Assembly: GCF_005862305.2 (NCBI RefSeq) | Contig: NZ_CP054021.1 | Span: 62,001-126,000 of the forward strand | Reading direction: 5' to 3' | Length of the DNA stretch: 64,000 nt | Source: Rhizobium indicum | GTDB lineage: Bacteria; Pseudomonadota; Alphaproteobacteria; Rhizobiales; Rhizobiaceae | In this document: in pieces, positions 27,538 through 37,685 of the stretch | How the letters are laid out: the number at the start of each line of letters is the position of its first letter | Position numbering within the stretch: the stretch's first letter is position 1 | Made by a program: the position numbers and the translations under genes | The notes under the pieces: model-generated | Told to the model about the DNA's origin: nothing | Seen by the model: only the letters and a program-made list of their open reading frames with translations | Database searches by the model: none

Positions 27538-27984
27538 TTAGAGCGCCTTGCGATATTGGATGAAGCCGGAGCGCTCGGCGATCCTGTCGTAGAGCCGCCG
27601 CGCCGTTGCATTCGTTTCGTGCGTCATCCAATAGAGCCTGCCTGCGCCGTTGGCGCGGGCGAGGTCGGCGACTGCCTCGATCAAAGCGGCACCGGTACCC
27701 AGCCCGCGCTGGCTGTTTTCGACATAGAGATCCTGCAGATAGCAGGTCCATTGCGGCAGCCAGCAGGAGCGGTGAAAGACGGCATGGACGATGCCGACGA
27801 GACGGCCATCTTCGTCAAAGGCGCCGAGCGCGTGCATCGGTTCGTCAGGATCATGGAAGCGAGCCCAGGTGAGAGCCGTGGTTTCGGGCGGGATGACCAC
27901 TTCGTAGAAGCGCTGATAGGCCTCCCATAGGCGTTCCCAAACGGCGCGGTCCGAGGGTTCAAGCGGTCGCAGGATGGCCGTCAT
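27538..27984 (-). CDS. GNAT-family N-acetyltransferase
   Basis: This 148-residue acetyltransferase has the acetyl-CoA loop QRGLGTGAALIEAVADLAR and the downstream beta-bulge strand LYWMTHETNATARRLYDRIA typical of GNATs. The ATG at 27984 has a GGGAGAATGA ribosome site; the longer frame to 28119 runs through the icd terminator. The substrate is unknown. Confidence 0.9.
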   Translation of the reverse strand: MTAILRPLEPSDRAVWERLWEAYQRFYEVVIPPETTALTWARFHDPDEPMHALGAFDEDGRLVGIVHAVFHRSCWLPQWTCYLQDLYVENSQRGLGTGAALIEAVADLARANGAGRLYWMTHETNATARRLYDRIAERSGFIQYRKAL

Positions 27985-28005
27985 CGGTTCATTCTCCCAA
28001 AATGA

Positions 28006-28036
28006 AAACGGCGGGGAAATCCCCGCCGTTTCGATG
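28006..28036 (-). terminator. Rho-independent terminator after icd
   Basis: Eleven-base arms, AAACGGCGGGG / CCCCGCCGTTT, enclose an AAAT loop. On the minus strand the stem is followed by TCATTTT. It separates icd from the GNAT gene. Confidence 0.8.
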
Positions 28037-28055
28037 TTATCTTGGAAAGGCCGGC

Positions 28056-29267
28056 TTACGCCATGGCCTTCTGCAGGTTCTCGTCGATCTTGTCGAGGAA
28101 AGCTGTGGTGGAGAGCCACGGCTGATCGGGTCCGATCAACAGCGCCAGGTCCTTGGTCATGAAACCGGATTCGACGGTGTCGACGCAGACCTTTTCGAGC
28201 GTTGCGGCGAAGCGGGCAAGCTCGGCATTGTCGTCGAGCTTGGCGCGATGCGCCAGGCCGCGCGTCCAGGCGAAGATCGAGGCGATCGAGTTCGTCGAGG
28301 TTTCCTGACCCTTCTGATGTTGGCGGTAGTGGCGGGTGACCGTGCCGTGGGCGGCTTCGGCTTCGACTGTCTTGCCGTCGGGCGTGAGCAGAACCGAGGT
28401 CATCAGGCCGAGAGAGCCGAAGCCCTGGGCAACGGTATCGGACTGGACGTCGCCGTCATAGTTCTTGCAGGCCCAGACATAGCCGCCCGACCACTTCAGC
28501 GCCGAGGCGACCATGTCGTCAATCAGGCGGTGTTCGTAGGTGATGCCGACTTCCTTGAACTGATCCTTGAATTCGGTCTGGTACACCTCTTCGAAGATGT
28601 CCTTGAAGCGACCGTCATAGGCCTTGAGGATGGTGTTCTTGGTCGATAGGTAAACCGGCCACTTACGCATCAGGCCGTACATCATCGATGCGCGGGCGAA
28701 TTCGCGGATCGACTCGTCGAGATTGTACATGGCCATGGCAACGCCCGAGCCGGGGGCATCGAAGACGTCCTTCTCGATAACCGTGCCGTCTTCGCCGACG
28801 AACTTGATCGTCAGCTTGCCCTTGCCGGGGAAGCGGAAGTCGGTAGCACGGTACTGGTCGCCGAAGGCATGACGGCCGACAACGATCGGCTTGGTCCAGC
28901 CGGGAACGAGGCGCGGCACGTTCTGGCAAATGATCGGCTCGCGGAAGATGACACCGCCGAGAATGTTGCGGATCGTGCCGTTCGGGCTCTTCCACATCTG
29001 CTTGAGATTGAATTCCTTGACGCGATCTTCGTCCGGCGTGATCGTCGCGCACTTGATGCCGACGCCGTACTTCTTGATGGCGTTGGCGGCGTCGACGGTG
29101 ACCTTGTCGTTGGTGGCGTCGCGGTTTTCGACGGAGAGGTCGAAATAGTCGATGTCGAGGTCAAGATACGGATGGATCAGCTTGTCCTTGATGAGCTGCC
29201 AGATGATGCGCGTCATTTCATCGCCGTCGAGATCGGCGACGGGATTGGCGACCTTGATCTTGTTCAT
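28056..29267 (-). CDS. icd: NADP-dependent isocitrate dehydrogenase
   Basis: Icd oxidises isocitrate to 2-oxoglutarate in the TCA cycle. The 403-residue protein has the eukaryote-like dimeric IDH layout: [18 protein letters not shown] at the start, [12 protein letters not shown] for substrate, [25 protein letters not shown] for metal and subunit contacts, and the [14 protein letters not shown]-binding loop. The ATG at 29267 follows a GAGGCAG ribosome site; the 29291 start is less likely. It is transcribed alone, with its own terminator. Confidence 0.97.
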   Translation of the reverse strand: MNKIKVANPVADLDGDEMTRIIWQLIKDKLIHPYLDLDIDYFDLSVENRDATNDKVTVDAANAIKKYGVGIKCATITPDEDRVKEFNLKQMWKSPNGTIRNILGGVIFREPIICQNVPRLVPGWTKPIVVGRHAFGDQYRATDFRFPGKGKLTIKFVGEDGTVIEKDVFDAPGSGVAMAMYNLDESIREFARASMMYGLMRKWPVYLSTKNTILKAYDGRFKDIFEEVYQTEFKDQFKEVGITYEHRLIDDMVASALKWSGGYVWACKNYDGDVQSDTVAQGFGSLGLMTSVLLTPDGKTVEAEAAHGTVTRHYRQHQKGQETSTNSIASIFAWTRGLAHRAKLDDNAELARFAATLEKVCVDTVESGFMTKDLALLIGPDQPWLSTTAFLDKIDENLQKAMA

Positions 29268-29454
29268 GTATCTGCCTCGTTCGAGCTTCAATGGGGACCG
29301 GCGTCCCGGGTGGGTGATGTGATGAGGAGCGCTATAGCATTGTGATCAGGGAACGCAAAGCTGCAAGGGGCTCGACAATGCGTTTTTGCCGCCATTGCCA
29401 AGTGCTGGAATTTAGCTAGTGTCCGCCTCGATCTGCCGCTCCGGACATTCGACC

Positions 29455-29982
29455 ATGAAGATAATCGCCGTTGTTATCGCAAGCCTTATCGCCTTTTCGG
29501 GCACCAGCCATGCCGGCGACACCATCGCTCCCGTGAAGGAGATCATGGATGCGACCAGGAGCAATTGGGCCGACAATAACAGCGATTGGACCGACATTTT
29601 CGATGCGAGCCGGCTCGACCATCTCTACAGCCGGGATTTCGTCGCGAGATACCAGGCGGCGGCGCAGTTTCCCGCCGTCGACGACGACGGCATTTCGCCT
29701 TTCGACTACGATGTCATCGTCAACGGCCAGGATGCCTGCCCGCTGGAGGATCTGACGATGGCGGCAGCGCCTGTGGTCGACGGCGTGGCCGAGGTGACGG
29801 TGCGCTTCCGAAAATCCGCCTGCTCGGACGCGCCTGACGCCAAGGATTATACGACTGTTCGTTTCCTAGTGGTCGAAGAGGGCGGCAAAACCGTTATCGA
29901 CGATATCGTTACCGAGAATATCGAAACGCAGGCGCGCTATTCCCTGAAGGCGACGATGGCGCTGATTGCCAAGGGCCAATAG
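29455..29982 (+). CDS. Secreted protein of unknown function
   Basis: This 175-residue protein has a signal peptide (MKIIAVVIASLIAFSGTSHAGD) and a mature domain with two cysteines (DACPLED and KSACSDAP). It resembles DUF3828-type periplasmic proteins in layout, but I am not certain of the family. The ATG at 29455 is chosen because it starts the signal peptide. It is divergent from icd and upstream of the FUSC gene. Confidence 0.8.
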   Translation: MKIIAVVIASLIAFSGTSHAGDTIAPVKEIMDATRSNWADNNSDWTDIFDASRLDHLYSRDFVARYQAAAQFPAVDDDGISPFDYDVIVNGQDACPLEDLTMAAAPVVDGVAEVTVRFRKSACSDAPDAKDYTTVRFLVVEEGGKTVIDDIVTENIETQARYSLKATMALIAKGQ

Positions 29983-30077
29983 GCGCGCGACATTCAAGAG
30001 CATCGGGATTCGATCTCGGGCGGTTTGATTTCCGCTCTTGCGGCGGTATCTGTCGATCTGGGCAGCATGAGGGGCTC

Positions 30078-32117
30078 TTGCACTTGTTTTCCGGTTTTCA
30101 GTTCCGCGACTGGCTGCTTGCCAACGATCCGGCGCTTTCGCGCCTGCGCATGGCTTCACGGGTGACGCTGACGATCGTCCTTTCCTTCGCCATCCTGTTC
30201 GCCATCCAGATGTTGATCGTGCCGCTGCCGACGGCGGCCTTCGGTCTCGGCATCGTGCTGTCGATCGAGGGCGGGGTGGCGGTGCGCGACAAGGGCAATT
30301 CGCGCCAGCTGGTGACGCGGCTTTTCGGCTGTGTCGCGAGCCTTGCCGTCGTCGCCATTGCGGCGGGGCTCGAGGATCGCCGTTTTCTCTCCGATCTCGT
30401 CTTCCTGGTGGTGATCGCGCTCGCATCGGTCGGGCGGGTGTTCGGGCCGCGCGGCTTTGCGATCGGCATGTTCGCCTTCACCTCCTATTTCATGGGGTCT
30501 TATTTCCGGCCTTCCCTTGCCGAGCTGCCGGCGGTGGCGATCGGCCCCGTCGTGGCGGTGCTGGTCGGCCATGCGGTGAGAGCCGTGCTCCTGCCGGACA
30601 ACTGGCGGCGCGACCTGCTGCGCTCGCTCGAAAGCGTGCGCGGCCGGATCAACCAGATCCTCTTCAAGCTCGCCACCCTTGCCGGCAGCGGTCATATCGG
30701 CGAGGCCGACCGGCAGGAGCTGCGCCAGCTGGAAGACCGGCTGAAGGAAGTGGTGCTGATGGCCGAGACTTTCATTCCACGCCCGCCGGCCGGCGTCTTC
30801 GACGGTGCTTCCGATCCCGCCGCGGAATTGGCGATTCGGCTCTTCGATGCGCATCTCGCTGCCGAAAGCGCGATCGTGGTGAGCTTCCAGAGCCTGCCGC
30901 CCTTTGCGCTCGTCCATGCCGTGATCGAGGCCGACAAGGCGGAGCTCGCCACCTATGAGGGGATGGCCGAAGCCATCAAGGACGAGCCGCAAGGCGAAAC
31001 CGTGCGGGCGCTGCTCTGGCTCGGCGAGGCGCGGCAGCAATTGACGCAGGCGATCGGCGAGGGGCAGGCTTCCGGCTTTGCCGGCATCGATGCCGTCAAG
31101 GACACGGCGCAGCCTGAGAGGATCGACTTTTCATTCGCCAATCCGCTGCTGCGCTCGGCGCTGCAGATCACGCTCGCCTCGGCGCTCGCCATGGGCTTCG
31201 GCCTGCTCTTGTCGCGCGAGCGCTGGTTCTGGGCGGTGCTTGCCGCCTTCCTTGTCTTCACCAACACCAATTCGCGCGGTGACACGGCGATGAAGGCGTT
31301 GTCGCGCTCGCTCGGCACGGTGTTCGGGATCGCCATCGGCCTCGTGCTGGCGACGCTGATTTCGGGTGAGCCTGTCATCGCCATTCCGGTCGCCGGCATC
31401 TGCATCTTCCTCGCCTTCTATTTCCTGCAGGTCTCCTATGCGACGATGACCTTCTTCATCTCGATCGTGCTCTGCCTGGTCTACGGCATGACCGGGGTGC
31501 TGACGCTTGATCTCCTGCAACTGCGCATCGGGGAGACCTTGATCGGCGCGGTGGCCGGAACGGCGGTTGCCTTCCTGGTCTTTCCGGCACGCACGCGCGG
31601 CGCGCTGGATGCGGCACTCGCCCGCTGGTTTCAGGCGCTGGACGAGTTGTTGAGCGCGATCGGCAAAGGCAAGAGCGGTTTTGTGCTGATTGCGCTGTCG
31701 CAAAAGATCGATGCCTGCTACCGCGACGTGACGGTGGCGGCGCGGCCGCTCGGCTCGTCCTGGTCGGTGGTGACGCGGCCCGGCCAGATCCGCCAGACGC
31801 TGGCGATCTTCCTCTCCTGCACCTACTGGGCGCGCATCCTGGCGAAGAGCTACGCAGCATCGGCCGAGGCCGACGAGCTGAAGAGGCTGATCGCGTCGGA
31901 TCTGGCGCTGATGAAGGATGCGGCTCCGCGCGGCTCGACCTGTTTCTTCATCGAGCGCAAGGCGTCGCGGACGACAGGGCGGCACCTGCCGCTGTCGCGC
32001 GAGGGCGCCAGACTCGGGCTCGAAATGATCGGTTCGGCACTGGAAAGGCTCTATCCGCAGGCTGATGTCTTGCCGTTTGCGCCGGGCGAGGTTATTGCGC
32101 GCTCGAAACAGGGATAG
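30078..32117 (+). CDS. FUSC-family (fusaric acid resistance / aromatic acid) transporter
   Basis: This 679-residue membrane protein has two similar halves. Each has a cluster of transmembrane segments (about residues 20-180 and 355-510), separated by a helical soluble domain, as in YccS/AaeB/FUSC exporters. The frame begins with TTG (30078 or, with better spacing from GGGG, 30084). These proteins are thought to export aromatic acids or, in plants and some bacteria, act as anion channels. No outer-membrane or membrane-fusion partner is adjacent. Confidence 0.88.
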   Translation: MHLFSGFQFRDWLLANDPALSRLRMASRVTLTIVLSFAILFAIQMLIVPLPTAAFGLGIVLSIEGGVAVRDKGNSRQLVTRLFGCVASLAVVAIAAGLEDRRFLSDLVFLVVIALASVGRVFGPRGFAIGMFAFTSYFMGSYFRPSLAELPAVAIGPVVAVLVGHAVRAVLLPDNWRRDLLRSLESVRGRINQILFKLATLAGSGHIGEADRQELRQLEDRLKEVVLMAETFIPRPPAGVFDGASDPAAELAIRLFDAHLAAESAIVVSFQSLPPFALVHAVIEADKAELATYEGMAEAIKDEPQGETVRALLWLGEARQQLTQAIGEGQASGFAGIDAVKDTAQPERIDFSFANPLLRSALQITLASALAMGFGLLLSRERWFWAVLAAFLVFTNTNSRGDTAMKALSRSLGTVFGIAIGLVLATLISGEPVIAIPVAGICIFLAFYFLQVSYATMTFFISIVLCLVYGMTGVLTLDLLQLRIGETLIGAVAGTAVAFLVFPARTRGALDAALARWFQALDELLSAIGKGKSGFVLIALSQKIDACYRDVTVAARPLGSSWSVVTRPGQIRQTLAIFLSCTYWARILAKSYAASAEADELKRLIASDLALMKDAAPRGSTCFFIERKASRTTGRHLPLSREGARLGLEMIGSALERLYPQADVLPFAPGEVIARSKQG

Positions 32118-32121
32118 AACG

Positions 32122-32952
32122 ATGGCAGGCACGAACAGCGAGCGTCAACTTCTGGCCGAAGGGCCGGCCATCATTCTGGTCGAGCCGCAGATGGGCGAGA
32201 ATATCGGCATGGTGGCGCGCGCCATGGCGAATTTCGGCCTTGCTGAATTGCGCCTCGTCAATCCGCGCGACGGCTGGCCGAACGAGAAAGCCCTGGCGAC
32301 TGCCTCCAAGGCTGACCACGTGATCGAGGCGACCAAGGTCTACGACACGTTGGAACAGGCGGTCGCCGATCTTAATTTCGTCTATGCGACGACGGCGCGC
32401 GAGCGCGATGGCTATAAGCCGGTGCGCTCGCCGGTCATTGCCGCCGAAACGCTGCGGGCGAGGTTTCGCGCCGGCGAGGGCACCGGCATCCTCTTCGGGC
32501 GCGAGCGCTGGGGGCTGACCAACGAGGAGGTGGCGCTTGCCGACGAGATCGTCACCTTTCCCGTCAATCCGGCCTTTGCTTCGCTGAACATCGCCCAGGC
32601 AGTGCTGCTGATGTCATATGAGTGGATGAAATCCGGCATGGAGGATCTCGGCGCCGTGCCCTTCCAGGCGATGGGGCAAACGCCTTCGACCAAGGAACAG
32701 CTGTTCGGTCTGTTCGACCAGCTGGAAGACGCGCTCGATGCGCGCGGTTATTTCCATCCTGCCGGGAAAAAGCCGAAAATGGTCGACAATCTGCGCGCTG
32801 TTCTATCCCGCCGGGCTTTCACGGAGCAGGAAATCAGCGTGTTGCGCGGCGTCATCTCCTCCCTCGACCGTTTCTCACGCAAGAGCCCGCGCGGCGGCCG
32901 GTTCCCGACCGCGACCAAGGAAACACCGCCAGATGACAGCGCCGACGCATGA
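32122..32952 (+). CDS. trmJ: tRNA (cytidine/uridine-2'-O-)-methyltransferase, TrmJ type
   Basis: This 276-residue SPOUT enzyme has all three motifs: [18 protein letters not shown] near the N-terminus, the SAM-binding [14 protein letters not shown], and the knot-forming [15 protein letters not shown]. The C-terminal helical extension of about 80 residues is the TrmJ hallmark that distinguishes it from TrmL. It methylates the 2'-O at position 32 of tRNAs. Its end overlaps murI by 20 bases. Confidence 0.92.
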   Translation: MAGTNSERQLLAEGPAIILVEPQMGENIGMVARAMANFGLAELRLVNPRDGWPNEKALATASKADHVIEATKVYDTLEQAVADLNFVYATTARERDGYKPVRSPVIAAETLRARFRAGEGTGILFGRERWGLTNEEVALADEIVTFPVNPAFASLNIAQAVLLMSYEWMKSGMEDLGAVPFQAMGQTPSTKEQLFGLFDQLEDALDARGYFHPAGKKPKMVDNLRAVLSRRAFTEQEISVLRGVISSLDRFSRKSPRGGRFPTATKETPPDDSADA

Positions 32953-33733
32953 GCTGAAACCCGTCCTCGTCTTCGATTCCGGCATCGGCGGGCTGACCGT
33001 CTTGCGCGAGGCGCGCGTGCTGATGCCGGAACGCGGCTTCATCTATGTGGCCGACGATGCCGGCTTTCCCTATGGCGGCTGGGAGGAGCAGGCGCTGAAA
33101 GAGCGGGTGATCGGTCTCTTCGGCCGGCTGCTCGAGGAGCACGATCCCGAAGTCTGCATCATTGCCTGCAACACCGCCTTCACGCTGGTTGGCGCCGATC
33201 TGCGCGCCGCTTTTCCCCAGATGACCTTCGTCGGCACTGTGCCGGCGATCAAACCGGCGGCGGAGCGTACGCGCTCCGGCCTCGTCTCGGTGCTCGCGAC
33301 GCCGGGCACAGTCAAGCGCGCCTATACGCGCGATCTCATCCAGTCCTTCGCGCAGCAATGCCATGTCCGCCTCGTCGGCTCGGAGAACCTTGCGCGCATG
33401 GCGGAGGCCTATATTCGCGGAGACGCCGTCTCCGACGACGCCGTGCTTGCCGAAATTGATCAATGCTTCGTCGAGAAGGACAGTCAGAGGACCGATATCG
33501 TCGTGCTCGCCTGCACGCATTATCCCTTCATGGCCAATCTATTCCGCAGACTGGCGCCTTGGCCGGTGGACTGGCTGGATCCGGCAGAAGCCATTGCCCG
33601 GCGGGCGCGCACACTCGTTCCGCAGATCGCCGATGCCGTTCATCCCGATAATTTCGACTTTGCCGTCTTTACATCCGGCAATCCCGATTTTGCGACGCGC
33701 CGACTGATGCAGGGTTTCGGTCTCAGCACGTGA
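32933..33733 (+). CDS. murI: Glutamate racemase
   Basis: MurI makes D-glutamate for peptidoglycan. The 266-residue protein has [20 protein letters not shown] and LACTHYPF, the latter two bearing the two catalytic cysteines. The start at 32933 lies within the end of trmJ, so the two genes are co-transcribed and coupled. The longer frame from 32738 is a shadow of trmJ. Confidence 0.96.
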   Translation: MTAPTHELKPVLVFDSGIGGLTVLREARVLMPERGFIYVADDAGFPYGGWEEQALKERVIGLFGRLLEEHDPEVCIIACNTAFTLVGADLRAAFPQMTFVGTVPAIKPAAERTRSGLVSVLATPGTVKRAYTRDLIQSFAQQCHVRLVGSENLARMAEAYIRGDAVSDDAVLAEIDQCFVEKDSQRTDIVVLACTHYPFMANLFRRLAPWPVDWLDPAEAIARRARTLVPQIADAVHPDNFDFAVFTSGNPDFATRRLMQGFGLST

Positions 33734-33760
33734 TAAGGCACTGCGCGCTTTATTTCACCG

Positions 33761-35008
33761 ATGTCATCGCGCAACATCTCTGTGGGGAATCGCGGGCGGG
33801 TGTTTGCCGCTCAAGACATAAAGGGATGCGCCGTGCCGCTGCAAAGACTTGTCATGCTGATCTTCTTTCTGCAGCCGATTGCCTTTGGCGCCTGGTTGCC
33901 GCGCATTCCTGATATCCAGGCGAAGCTTGAACTCGGCACCGCCGATCTCGCCGTCGCACTTCTGGGATTGCCGATCGGCACGCTAATCACCCTGCCGTTT
34001 GCCGGCCGCCTCGTCTCGCGCATTGGCGGGCGCATGGCGATCATCTATGGTTTCATCTTCTTTCTTGCCGTGGTTTCGCTTCCAGCCTTCGCTCCCAGCG
34101 CCATGCTTCTATTCTTCGCCTTGATTGTCGTTGGGGTCGCGCTTTCGACGGTGGAACTCGGCATGAATGTCGAGGCCGATGTGACGGAGAAGGCGACGGG
34201 GCTGATCATCATGAGCCGCTGCCACGGCTTCTGGAGCTTCGGCATCATGGTCGGCAGCCTGATCGGCGTTGGTGCCATAGCCATCGGGCTTTCGCCGCAC
34301 TGGTCGATCCTGATCACGGCGATCATCATCCTGCCGGCTGCGCTGATTGCCAGCCTGCGCCTGCCGAAATTGCCGGAAAGTCACCATGCGGAGAATTCGC
34401 AGGCAATAACCGGCTTCAAGCTGCCCAGTCTTGCTCTGCTCGGGATCTGCGCCTTCGTCTTCGGCGTGACGATGACTGAAGGTGCGATCGCCGATTGGTC
34501 GGCGGTCTACCTCCGCGATGTCATGAATGCAGAAGGTGCGCAAACCGGCCTCGGTTATTCGGTTTTCGCTTTCATGGTTGCGGCGGGGCGCTTCAGCGGT
34601 GATTACATGAAAAGCCGTTTCGGCGCGGTTGCCATTGCCCGTGGCTGCGGCATCGCCTCGCTTGCCGGCATGCTCGTCGTTCTCCTTGCACCGGCGACGC
34701 CGCTTGCGCTACTCGGCTTTGCCGCAGTCGGTGTCGGCGTCTCGGTCGGGTTTCCGCTTGCGGTGACGGCCGTCGCTTCGCTGACTGACCGCCCGCCCGC
34801 TTCAAGTGTTGCGACGCTCTCCTTCGCAGCCCTGACCGGTTTTCTCATCGGGCCGCCGATCATCGGCTTTCTGGGCGAACTCCTGGGCTTGCGCGCGGGG
34901 CTTGCGGTCTTGCTGGTACCGCTTTTCGTCAGCCTGCTCTGCACACGTTTGCTAATTCCGACGCAGAAGGACATGGCGGGGGACCTCGTCGAGCGCGAGG
35001 CGGTGTGA
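33761..35008 (+). CDS. MFS transporter
   Basis: This 415-residue protein has about 12 hydrophobic segments, with an MFS-type loop after the second (AGRLVSRIGGRMAI). The layout resembles YbjJ-type MFS members, whose N-terminus is typically 'LVMLIFFLQPIAFGAWLPRIPDIQ'. The start is uncertain; 33761 or a GTG within the next 15 codons are possible. The substrate is unknown. It follows murI closely and may be in the same transcript. Confidence 0.88.
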   Translation: MSSRNISVGNRGRVFAAQDIKGCAVPLQRLVMLIFFLQPIAFGAWLPRIPDIQAKLELGTADLAVALLGLPIGTLITLPFAGRLVSRIGGRMAIIYGFIFFLAVVSLPAFAPSAMLLFFALIVVGVALSTVELGMNVEADVTEKATGLIIMSRCHGFWSFGIMVGSLIGVGAIAIGLSPHWSILITAIIILPAALIASLRLPKLPESHHAENSQAITGFKLPSLALLGICAFVFGVTMTEGAIADWSAVYLRDVMNAEGAQTGLGYSVFAFMVAAGRFSGDYMKSRFGAVAIARGCGIASLAGMLVVLLAPATPLALLGFAAVGVGVSVGFPLAVTAVASLTDRPPASSVATLSFAALTGFLIGPPIIGFLGELLGLRAGLAVLLVPLFVSLLCTRLLIPTQKDMAGDLVEREAV

Positions 35009-35080
35009 AGCCTTATTGCCCAGGGCTGGCTTTCCTGTGGGTTCTTAAAGGTTTGACGACAACGGTGCCTGCGAATCTGC

Positions 35081-35198
35081 TAGAGCATGATGCCGAAAAG
35101 TGTGCGTGGTTTTCGGACGACATCATGCTCTATTTCTTTGATGTAGATCAGGAAACAGATTTTAGGCCGACCGGGCCTAAAATCATCCTGATCTAGAG
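35081..35198. repeat. Rhizobium composite palindromic repeat
   Basis: Two hairpins are joined: AGAGCATGATG...CATCATGCTCT (35082-35131) with inner GCCGAAAA / TTTTCGG pairing, then GATTTTAGGCC / GGCCTAAAATC (35158-35187). I recognise this sequence as a dispersed Rhizobium intergenic repeat. It lies between the MFS and HerA-like genes. Confidence 0.85.
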
Positions 35199-35223
35199 AC
35201 GGGCCGGGAATTTGTAAGGGGAA

Positions 35224-36741
35224 TTGGACGTGCAGGTTGGCATCGATATGGGACTGGCGTCCGGCGCTCCGGCGACGCTCGATATCGAGGAGCTGCTGGC
35301 GACACGTCTGCTCGTTCAGGGCAATTCCGGCTCCGGCAAATCGCATCTTCTCCGCCGCCTGCTCGAGCAATCGGCGCAATGGGTGCAGCAGGTCATCATC
35401 GATCCCGAGGGTGATTTCGTCACCCTCAGCGACAGGTTCGGCCACGTCGTCGTCGACGGTGAACGCACAGAGGCGGAGTTGGCGGGCATTGCCAACCGCA
35501 TCCGCCAGCATCGCGTTTCCTGCGTGCTGACGCTCGAAGGCCTCGATCTCGAAGACCAGATGCGCGCCGCCGCCGCCTTTCTCAACGGCATGTTCGATGC
35601 CGATCGCGAATACTGGTATCCGGTTCTCGTCGTGGTCGACGAGGCGCAGATGTTTGCCCCGTCGGTCGGTGGCGATGTCTCGGAAGATGCGCGCAAGATG
35701 TCGCTCGGCGCGATGACCAACCTGATGTGCCGCGGCCGCAAGCGCGGTCTTGCCGGCGTGATCGCAACGCAGCGGCTTGCCAAGCTTGCAAAGAACGTGG
35801 CGGCCGAGGCCTCGAACTTCCTGATGGGCCGCACCTTTCTCGATATCGACATGGCGCGTGCTGCCGACCTGCTCGGCATGGACCGGCGCCAGGCCGAGAT
35901 GTTCCGCGATCTGAAGCGCGGCAATTTCGTTGCTCTCGGACCGGCGCTGTCGCGTCGGCCGCTGCCGATCCAGATCGGCGCGGTGGAGACCTCGGCGCGC
36001 TCTTCCAGCCCGAAGCTGATGCCGCTGCCGGATGCGCCGCAAGATGTCGAAGACCTGATCTTCACGCCCGATCCGGAGGAATTCCAGCGCCCGCTGGTGC
36101 GCCGCGCCCCGCCGGCGCCGCGGCCGACGACCGATATTCTGGCCGAACTCTCGCGCTCGACGCCGGCGGCATCGGCCGTACCTGCCGAGACGAGGGCGAG
36201 CCAGATGGAAGTCTCCGCCGAGGAGCGGGAGGAGCGCCTTGCCGGCGTGCTTGCCGAAATCCTCGACGATCCCACCTCCGCCTTCCGTACCGATTCGGTG
36301 CTCTACCAGGATTTTCTCGTCCGGCTGCGCATGCGCCGGGTGCCGGGACCGCCGATCGCGCTGCCGGATTTCCGCCGGCGCGTGGCGATCTCGCGCTCCG
36401 GCGTCGATGCGGCAACGGCCGCGACCGATGCCTGGGCGACGGCGCTGTCGCTGTCTTCAGGTGTCACCGACGACCTGCAGGGCGTCTTCCTGATGCTCGC
36501 CAAGGCCGCCGTCTGCGGCGAGCCGTGTCCGTCGGACGCCCGCATCGCCCGCGCCTACGGCACCCATTCCGCCCGCCGCGCCCGCCGCCTGCTTGGCTAT
36601 TTCGAGGAGCAGGGTATTATCGTCGTGCACGCCGATTTTTCTGGCAAGCGTATCGTCGCTTTCCCTGATATGGACTGCCAGACGGCGCCGGGCGACGCCA
36701 ACGCACCCGACACGGGCGACCAACCGCTGGCGGCGGAATAG
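35224..36741 (+). CDS. HerA-like ATPase (DUF853/DUF87 type)
   Basis: This 505-residue protein carries Walker A (GNSGSGKSHLL, near residue 37) and Walker B (VLVVVDEAQMF, near 140) of the HerA/FtsK superfamily. A conserved GRKRGLAGVIATQRLAKL sensor region and a Pro/Ala-rich linker follow, then a C-terminal winged-helix-like tail. HerA-type motors pump DNA; this subfamily is uncharacterised. There is no NurA-like nuclease or phage-defence partner nearby. The start is TTG 35224 or GTG 35230; the latter has better spacing from AAGGGG. Confidence 0.85.
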   Translation: MDVQVGIDMGLASGAPATLDIEELLATRLLVQGNSGSGKSHLLRRLLEQSAQWVQQVIIDPEGDFVTLSDRFGHVVVDGERTEAELAGIANRIRQHRVSCVLTLEGLDLEDQMRAAAAFLNGMFDADREYWYPVLVVVDEAQMFAPSVGGDVSEDARKMSLGAMTNLMCRGRKRGLAGVIATQRLAKLAKNVAAEASNFLMGRTFLDIDMARAADLLGMDRRQAEMFRDLKRGNFVALGPALSRRPLPIQIGAVETSARSSSPKLMPLPDAPQDVEDLIFTPDPEEFQRPLVRRAPPAPRPTTDILAELSRSTPAASAVPAETRASQMEVSAEEREERLAGVLAEILDDPTSAFRTDSVLYQDFLVRLRMRRVPGPPIALPDFRRRVAISRSGVDAATAATDAWATALSLSSGVTDDLQGVFLMLAKAAVCGEPCPSDARIARAYGTHSARRARRLLGYFEEQGIIVVHADFSGKRIVAFPDMDCQTAPGDANAPDTGDQPLAAE

Positions 36742-36765
36742 TGGCGCTTTCGGGGTTTGTCGCTG

Positions 36766-36794
36766 TTGACATTTTCATGACGGGCCTCTAAAGA
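36766..36794 (+). promoter_or_regulatory. Sigma-70-type promoter for rpsD
   Basis: The -35 is a perfect TTGACA (36766-36771), with a 17-bp spacer and TAAAGA as -10 (36789-36794). It would give a leader of about 165 bases before rpsD. Confidence 0.65.
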
Positions 36795-36804
36795 CCGCCG
36801 CAAG

Positions 36805-36829
36805 CACCGGGCAGCAATGCCCGGTGTTT
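36805..36829 (+). terminator. Hairpin at the start of the rpsD leader
   Basis: Nine-base arms, CACCGGGCA / TGCCCGGTG, with a GCAA loop are followed by TTTC. It may end the HerA-like transcript or act as an attenuator just after the rpsD transcription start. Confidence 0.6.
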
Positions 36830-36882
36830 CATTTGACATGTCCCGTGGATCGTTCCTGTTCGCTAACCGGAACATCCTGTCA

Positions 36883-36940
36883 GGTCTTGGAAGAGACCAG
36901 AGGAGGGCGTGTTTCCTTCGTGCGGTTTGGAAACAAACCG
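36883..36940 (+). promoter_or_regulatory. Structured rpsD 5' leader with alternative hairpins
   Basis: GGTCT / AGACC (36883-36898), then GTTTCC / GGAAAC (36911-36934), and CGGTTT / AAACCG (36923-36940). The last two share bases and cannot form together. They lie just upstream of the rpsD ribosome site, where an S4-binding element could switch translation. Confidence 0.4.
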
Positions 36941-36965
36941 TCATAAACCTTTGAAAGGAAATGCG

Positions 36966-37583
36966 ATGAGCAAGCGCGAATCGTCCAAATACAAAATTGA
37001 CCGCCGTATGGGCGAAAACATCTGGGGCCGTCCGAAGTCCCCGGTGAACCGCCGCGAATACGGCCCGGGCCAGCACGGCCAGCGCCGCAAGGGCAAGCTT
37101 TCGGACTTCGGTGTGCAGCTGCGCGCCAAGCAGAAGCTCAAGGGCTACTACGGTGACCTGCGCGAAAAGCAGTTCCGCGCGATCTTCGCCGAAGCCGATC
37201 GCCGCAAGGGCGACACGTCTGAAAACCTGATCGGCCTCTTGGAATCGCGCCTCGACGCAATCGTCTATCGCGCCAAGTTCGTTCCGACGGTCTTTGCTGC
37301 CCGCCAGTTCGTCAACCATGGCCACGTCTCGGTCAACGGTGTGCGCGTCAACATCGGTTCCTATCGTTGCAAGGCCGGCGACGTCATCGAAGTTCGCGAA
37401 AAGTCGAAGCAGCTGGTGATCGTTCTGGAAGCCGTCAGCCTCGCAGAGCGTGACGTTCCCGACTATATCGAAGTCGATCATAACAAGATGGTCGCAACCT
37501 TCGGCCGCGTCCCGACGCTCAGCGACGTTCCGTTCCCGGTCGTCATGGAACCGCATCTGGTCGTCGAATTCTATTCGCGTTAA
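36966..37583 (+). CDS. rpsD: Ribosomal protein S4
   Basis: S4 is a primary 16S rRNA-binding protein of the small subunit. The 205-residue protein has the conserved N-terminal domain ([20 protein letters not shown]) and the S4 RNA-binding domain ([34 protein letters not shown]). The ATG at 36966 follows AAAGGA; the frame upstream to 36909 is leader. In this group it is a single-gene unit outside the main ribosomal operons, with a long structured leader and its own terminator. Confidence 0.98.
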   Translation: MSKRESSKYKIDRRMGENIWGRPKSPVNRREYGPGQHGQRRKGKLSDFGVQLRAKQKLKGYYGDLREKQFRAIFAEADRRKGDTSENLIGLLESRLDAIVYRAKFVPTVFAARQFVNHGHVSVNGVRVNIGSYRCKAGDVIEVREKSKQLVIVLEAVSLAERDVPDYIEVDHNKMVATFGRVPTLSDVPFPVVMEPHLVVEFYSR

Positions 37584-37640
37584 TGCATTCGTCTCGCAGT
37601 CGAAACCGATTGCGAGACAACAGCATGCGTCGATATACGG

Positions 37641-37668
37641 AAAGCCGCTCTTTCGAGCGGCTTTTTTG
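37641..37668 (+). terminator. Rho-independent terminator after rpsD
   Basis: A 10-bp stem, AAAGCCGCTC / GAGCGGCTTT, with a TTTC loop is followed by TTT. It ends about 18 bp before the glsA start. Confidence 0.88.
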
Positions 37669-37685
37669 CGATCTGGAGAGAAGCG

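Noticed and set aside
35224..36741. HerA-NurA-type or phage defence system
   Set aside because: No nuclease or other defence gene is adjacent; the neighbours are a transporter and rpsD, so there is no support for a defence island.
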